Shown piece by piece: positions 62,032-64,000 of a stretch of DNA of 64,000 nt. The stretch spans positions 3,721,501-3,785,500 of the forward strand of contig NC_020156.1 of the NCBI RefSeq assembly GCF_000332115.1, written 5' to 3'. How positions within the stretch are numbered: position 1 is the stretch's first letter; each line of letters begins with the position of its first letter. This DNA is from Nonlabens dokdonensis DSW-6 (lineage in GTDB: Bacteria > Bacteroidota > Bacteroidia > Flavobacteriales > Flavobacteriaceae). Both the position numbers and the translations under genes were made by a program. The notes under the pieces were generated by a model, which had not been told where the DNA came from, did no database searches, and saw only the letters and a list, made by a program, of their open reading frames with translations.

Positions 62032-62039
62032 CAAAAATA
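62032..62039 (-). promoter_or_regulatory. Candidate -7 box of oxyR
   Basis: TATTTTTG on the minus strand, 15 bp before the start. A TTTTG lies 14 bp upstream, as at the S41 gene. Confidence 0.5.
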
Positions 62040-62361
62040 AAAAACACTATTCGCAAAATTGATGATGAAGCAGTTTATTTTGATTTAAATAACAGTCCGT
62101 ATGTAGGACAATTATCCAGTTTTCTATAAAAAATATATGTGCATTCTACAAAATATGACTTTTCACTCTGTAAAAATTATCAGGCTTTTAAATTGTTTAT
62201 CAAAAGATAAAATTACCGCTCTTTGAATGAAATTATTATGAACATTTAACGACTTAAAAATGGTAAATGCTTGTTATAAAAATTGATTCTTAAAGACATG
62301 GAATTCCTAATATTAATATGGAATATACGTTCTTAAAATCTTTCAATCATGTCTTGGAACT

Positions 62362-62369
62362 TATCTTTG
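62362..62369 (+). promoter_or_regulatory. Candidate -7 box of the cytochrome c gene
   Basis: TATCTTTG matches the TAnnTTTG box. The leader would then be about 60 nt and include palindrome copy 14. Confidence 0.45.
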
Positions 62370-62385
62370 TAGTAAGCTTTTATTC

Positions 62386-62401
62386 CGCTTTCGCGAAAGC
62401 G
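62386..62401. repeat. CGCTTTCGCGAAAGCG palindrome, copy 14
   Basis: Exact copy with symmetric flanks TTCC and GGAA, in the probable leader of the cytochrome c gene. Confidence 0.97.
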
Positions 62402-62434
62402 GAAACTTTAATAATAATTAAAAAATAAACGACT

Positions 62435-62881
62435 ATGTTTAACGATTTATCTAAGGGTCTGGCAATAATTTCTGGCTTAATATTAACCATGATTCTCGTC
62501 ATATTTGGTGCTGCATTTTTTGTTGCCCAAGAACAACAAAAGTATACTATTCAAGCGCCACAAGAACCTATCGAAGTGAAACCTCCAGTAGTGCTTACAG
62601 AACAACAAGAACTAGGAGAATCCCTTTTCAAAACAAATTGTGCTTCTTGTCATAAAAGATATAAAAAAGCCGTGGGACCTGCCTTGTATGGTGTAACGGA
62701 GCGTCGTGATCAAGAATGGTTGTATAAATGGATAGTGAATAGTTCGCAACTTATTCAATCTGGAGATGCGCAAGCAGTTGCCATATACAATGAGTACAAT
62801 CAGTCTAACATGAATGCCTTCCCGCAATTATCAAATGATGATATAGATGCCATTTTATCTTGGGTAGAGATTCCTAAATAA
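62435..62881 (+). CDS. Membrane-anchored c-type cytochrome
   Basis: A 148-residue protein. It has a single N-terminal membrane helix (residues ~8-30; no cleavage site evident), a short linker rich in Pro and Glu, and a class I cytochrome c domain with the heme motif CASCH (residues ~68-72) and a probable distal Met in SNMNAFPQLSNDDIDAILSWV. It faces the periplasm and carries electrons. Downstream of oxyR (divergent) and 68 bp upstream of tpx, so it may be part of the oxidative-stress unit. Confidence 0.92.
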   Translation: MFNDLSKGLAIISGLILTMILVIFGAAFFVAQEQQKYTIQAPQEPIEVKPPVVLTEQQELGESLFKTNCASCHKRYKKAVGPALYGVTERRDQEWLYKWIVNSSQLIQSGDAQAVAIYNEYNQSNMNAFPQLSNDDIDAILSWVEIPK

Positions 62882-62949
62882 TTAACAAGACATTACAAAC
62901 GCAATGCAAGGTTAATTGTAAATTTATCCTCTAATTAAAAATTAAATTC

Positions 62950-63450
62950 ATGGCAACGATCACAATTGGAGGAAACGAAATTTCAACTAGTGGACAACTT
63001 CCAGAAGTAGGAACCCAAGCACCAGACTTTAAACTCAAAAAAGCCGACCTTTCTGAAGCTTCTCTTAACGACTATAGTGGTAAACGTGTTATCTTAAATA
63101 TCTTTCCTAGTATAGATACAGATGTATGCGCTACATCAGTACGTAATTTTAATAAACGTGCAACAGAACTTGATAATACTGCTGTATTATGTATATCTAG
63201 AGATACTCCATTTGCTCAAAAACGATTTGCAAACGATGAAGAAATAGAGAACGTAGAGAATTTAAGCGATGTGATAGATGGTTCTTTTGGTGAAAAATAT
63301 GGTTTAACCATGACATCAGGACCTCTTGCCGGTTTTCACTCTAGAGCTGTAATTGTTCTCGACGAACAAGGAAAAGTGATGTACAACGAGCAAGTTCCAG
63401 AAATTGCAGACGAACCTAATTACCTAGAAGCTCTTAAATCGCTTTTATAA
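62950..63450 (+). CDS. tpx: Thiol peroxidase (Tpx), resolving cysteine missing
   Basis: A 166-residue atypical 2-Cys peroxiredoxin. The peroxidatic Cys60 is in IFPSIDTDVCATSVRNFN and the block AVLCISRDTPFAQKRF follows. In E. coli Tpx the next block is RFCGAEG with the resolving cysteine; here it is RFANDEE, so residue 94 is Ala and no resolving Cys remains at the usual place. The only other Cys is residue 81. It removes peroxides in the cytoplasm using thiol reductants, and would have to use a 1-Cys mechanism or a different partner. It is followed directly by dgkA. Confidence 0.95.
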   Translation: MATITIGGNEISTSGQLPEVGTQAPDFKLKKADLSEASLNDYSGKRVILNIFPSIDTDVCATSVRNFNKRATELDNTAVLCISRDTPFAQKRFANDEEIENVENLSDVIDGSFGEKYGLTMTSGPLAGFHSRAVIVLDEQGKVMYNEQVPEIADEPNYLEALKSLL

Positions 63451-63828
63451 TTGGGATTTATTAAATTCATTACAGGCAGGATTAAGGCTATGGGATATGC
63501 CACAAAAGGCGCGATCATTCTACTTAAAACCGAACCTAGCATACAAGTACAAGCCGCAATAGCGGTAATTATGACTATTGCTGGCTTTTATTTTAATATT
63601 ACTAGTACAGAATGGATCGCCCAAACCTTTTGTATAGGTCTCGTCATGGGACTAGAAGGAATGAATACGACCGCAGAGGCTATTGCAGATTTTATCCATC
63701 CTGATTTTCATGAAAAAATAGGACACATAAAAGATATCGCTGCTGGTGCTGTCGTGATTACTGCTATTGCTGCGGCTGTCGTTGGGTTTATTATTTATAC
63801 GCCTTATGTCGTGGCACTTTTTGAGTGA
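63451..63828 (+). CDS. dgkA: Diacylglycerol kinase (DgkA/prokaryotic type)
   Basis: A 125-residue membrane enzyme with three helices (~30-48, ~55-73, ~95-120). The catalytic block LEGMNTTAEAIADFIHPDFHEKIGHIKDIAAGAVV has the conserved Glu and Asn. The TTG at 63451 directly follows the tpx stop and gives the usual N-terminus (FIKFITGRIKAMGYATKG); the first ATG is at 63490 and would lose part of it. It recycles diacylglycerol or phosphorylates undecaprenol. Translation is probably coupled to tpx. Confidence 0.88.
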   Translation: MGFIKFITGRIKAMGYATKGAIILLKTEPSIQVQAAIAVIMTIAGFYFNITSTEWIAQTFCIGLVMGLEGMNTTAEAIADFIHPDFHEKIGHIKDIAAGAVVITAIAAAVVGFIIYTPYVVALFE

Positions 63829-63910
63829 ATAAAATAGAGAGCATATTTCATTTCATTTATAAGTTAACTAATAACTCACAACTACTTCTTTAAATGCCAT
63901 GCAATATTCT

Positions 63911-63918
63911 TATTTTTG
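63911..63918 (+). promoter_or_regulatory. Candidate -7 box of ftsK
   Basis: TATTTTTG matches TAnnTTTG and lies 17 bp before the ftsK ATG. Confidence 0.45.
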
Positions 63919-63935
63919 CTCGTTCACTATAGTTC

Positions 63936-64000
63936 ATGGCGCGTAAAAAATCTACAACCAAAAAATCTACAGCAAAGACTAAAAAACCTTTGCAAATCCC
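63936..64000 (+). CDS. ftsK: DNA translocase FtsK, first codons (partial)
   Basis: The last 65 bases encode MARKKSTTKKSTAKTKKPLQIP, a Lys-rich start like that of FtsK in Flavobacteriaceae. The order tpx-dgkA-ftsK is, as I recall, common in this family. The product would pump DNA at the septum during chromosome separation. Identification rests on 21 residues and synteny only. Confidence 0.65.
   Translation, partial: MARKKSTTKKSTAKTKKPLQI

Larger units (their letters stand above)
62017..62434. other. Intergenic region between oxyR and the cytochrome c gene
   Basis: Contains the minus-strand -7-like box for oxyR, a plus-strand TATCTTTG at 62362-62369 and palindrome copy 14. No small gene is evident. 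The OxyR operator, if any, cannot be assigned by eye. Confidence 0.6.

Noticed and set aside
580..62401. Interpretation of the 16-bp palindrome as parS, dif or a DNA uptake sequence
   Set aside because: It does not match the parS consensus (TGTTTCACGTGAAACA); dif occurs once per chromosome; uptake sequences are usually directional. The element is left functionally open.
1..64000. tRNA and rRNA genes
   Set aside because: No cloverleaf-like T-arm sequence or rRNA block was noticed by eye; a covariance-model scan (tRNAscan-SE, Rfam) would be decisive.

Overview
The window looks like the chromosome of a marine-type member of the Flavobacteriaceae (phylum Bacteroidota). The evidence is the low GC content; starts without Shine-Dalgarno sequences but with TAnnTTTG-type -7 boxes; type IX secretion substrates with type A and type B C-terminal sorting domains; a PorP/SprF-like partner; menaquinone genes (menB at the left edge, menA near the right); an alpha-oxoamine synthase plus cysteine-synthase-like pair typical of sulfonolipid producers; and many small secreted or lipoprotein hypotheticals. 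I saw no prophage, transposase, integrase, CRISPR array, rRNA or tRNA. It reads as core chromosome plus lineage-specific envelope genes.

Layout. 1-5.2 kb: 5' end of menB, small hypotheticals, a DUF3137-LemA pair, and a divergent BlaI/BlaR1-like (M56) regulatory pair with three identical-half-site operators. 5.2-10.3 kb: two micro-ORFs, a sugar-dehydrogenase-like lipoprotein, an S41 protease and small secreted proteins. 10.3-14.3 kb: an ABC exporter (YbbA/YbbP type) divergent from a TesA-like lipase. 14.5-20.8 kb: secreted or membrane hypotheticals and a large VPS10/BNR-repeat protein. 20.9-28.9 kb: housekeeping genes (icd, ECF sigma factor, uvrA, corA). 29-36.3 kb: a SprB-like type IX adhesin and its PorP/SprF partner. 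37.2-39.7 kb: probable sulfonolipid (capnine) synthesis genes. 39.8-52.5 kb: oligopeptidase B-like protease, YbaB, and two giant type IX substrates. 52.7-60.2 kb: LysM/BON protein, YebC, small secreted proteins, OmpA-like lipoprotein, glycosyltransferase, HsdR_N-like protein, holA and menA. 60.2-64 kb: a relic of a second menA tail, a 42-bp palindrome, OxyR, cytochrome c, thiol peroxidase, DgkA and the start of ftsK.

Functional links. The gliding/type IX adhesin pair and the sulfonolipid-type genes lie 1 kb apart, and sulfonolipids have been tied to gliding in Flavobacterium. OxyR sits upstream of, and divergent from, a cytochrome c and a thiol peroxidase. 

The most striking signal is a 16-bp perfect palindrome, CGCTTTCGCGAAAGCG, present 14 times (11 exact, 3 with one change). 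It is spaced about every 4.7 kb with unusually little variation, mostly between genes but also inside coding sequences in all three reading frames. It looks like a genome-wide element under selection, most simply a binding site for a dimeric DNA-binding protein or a dispersed palindromic repeat. Its function cannot be read from the sequence.
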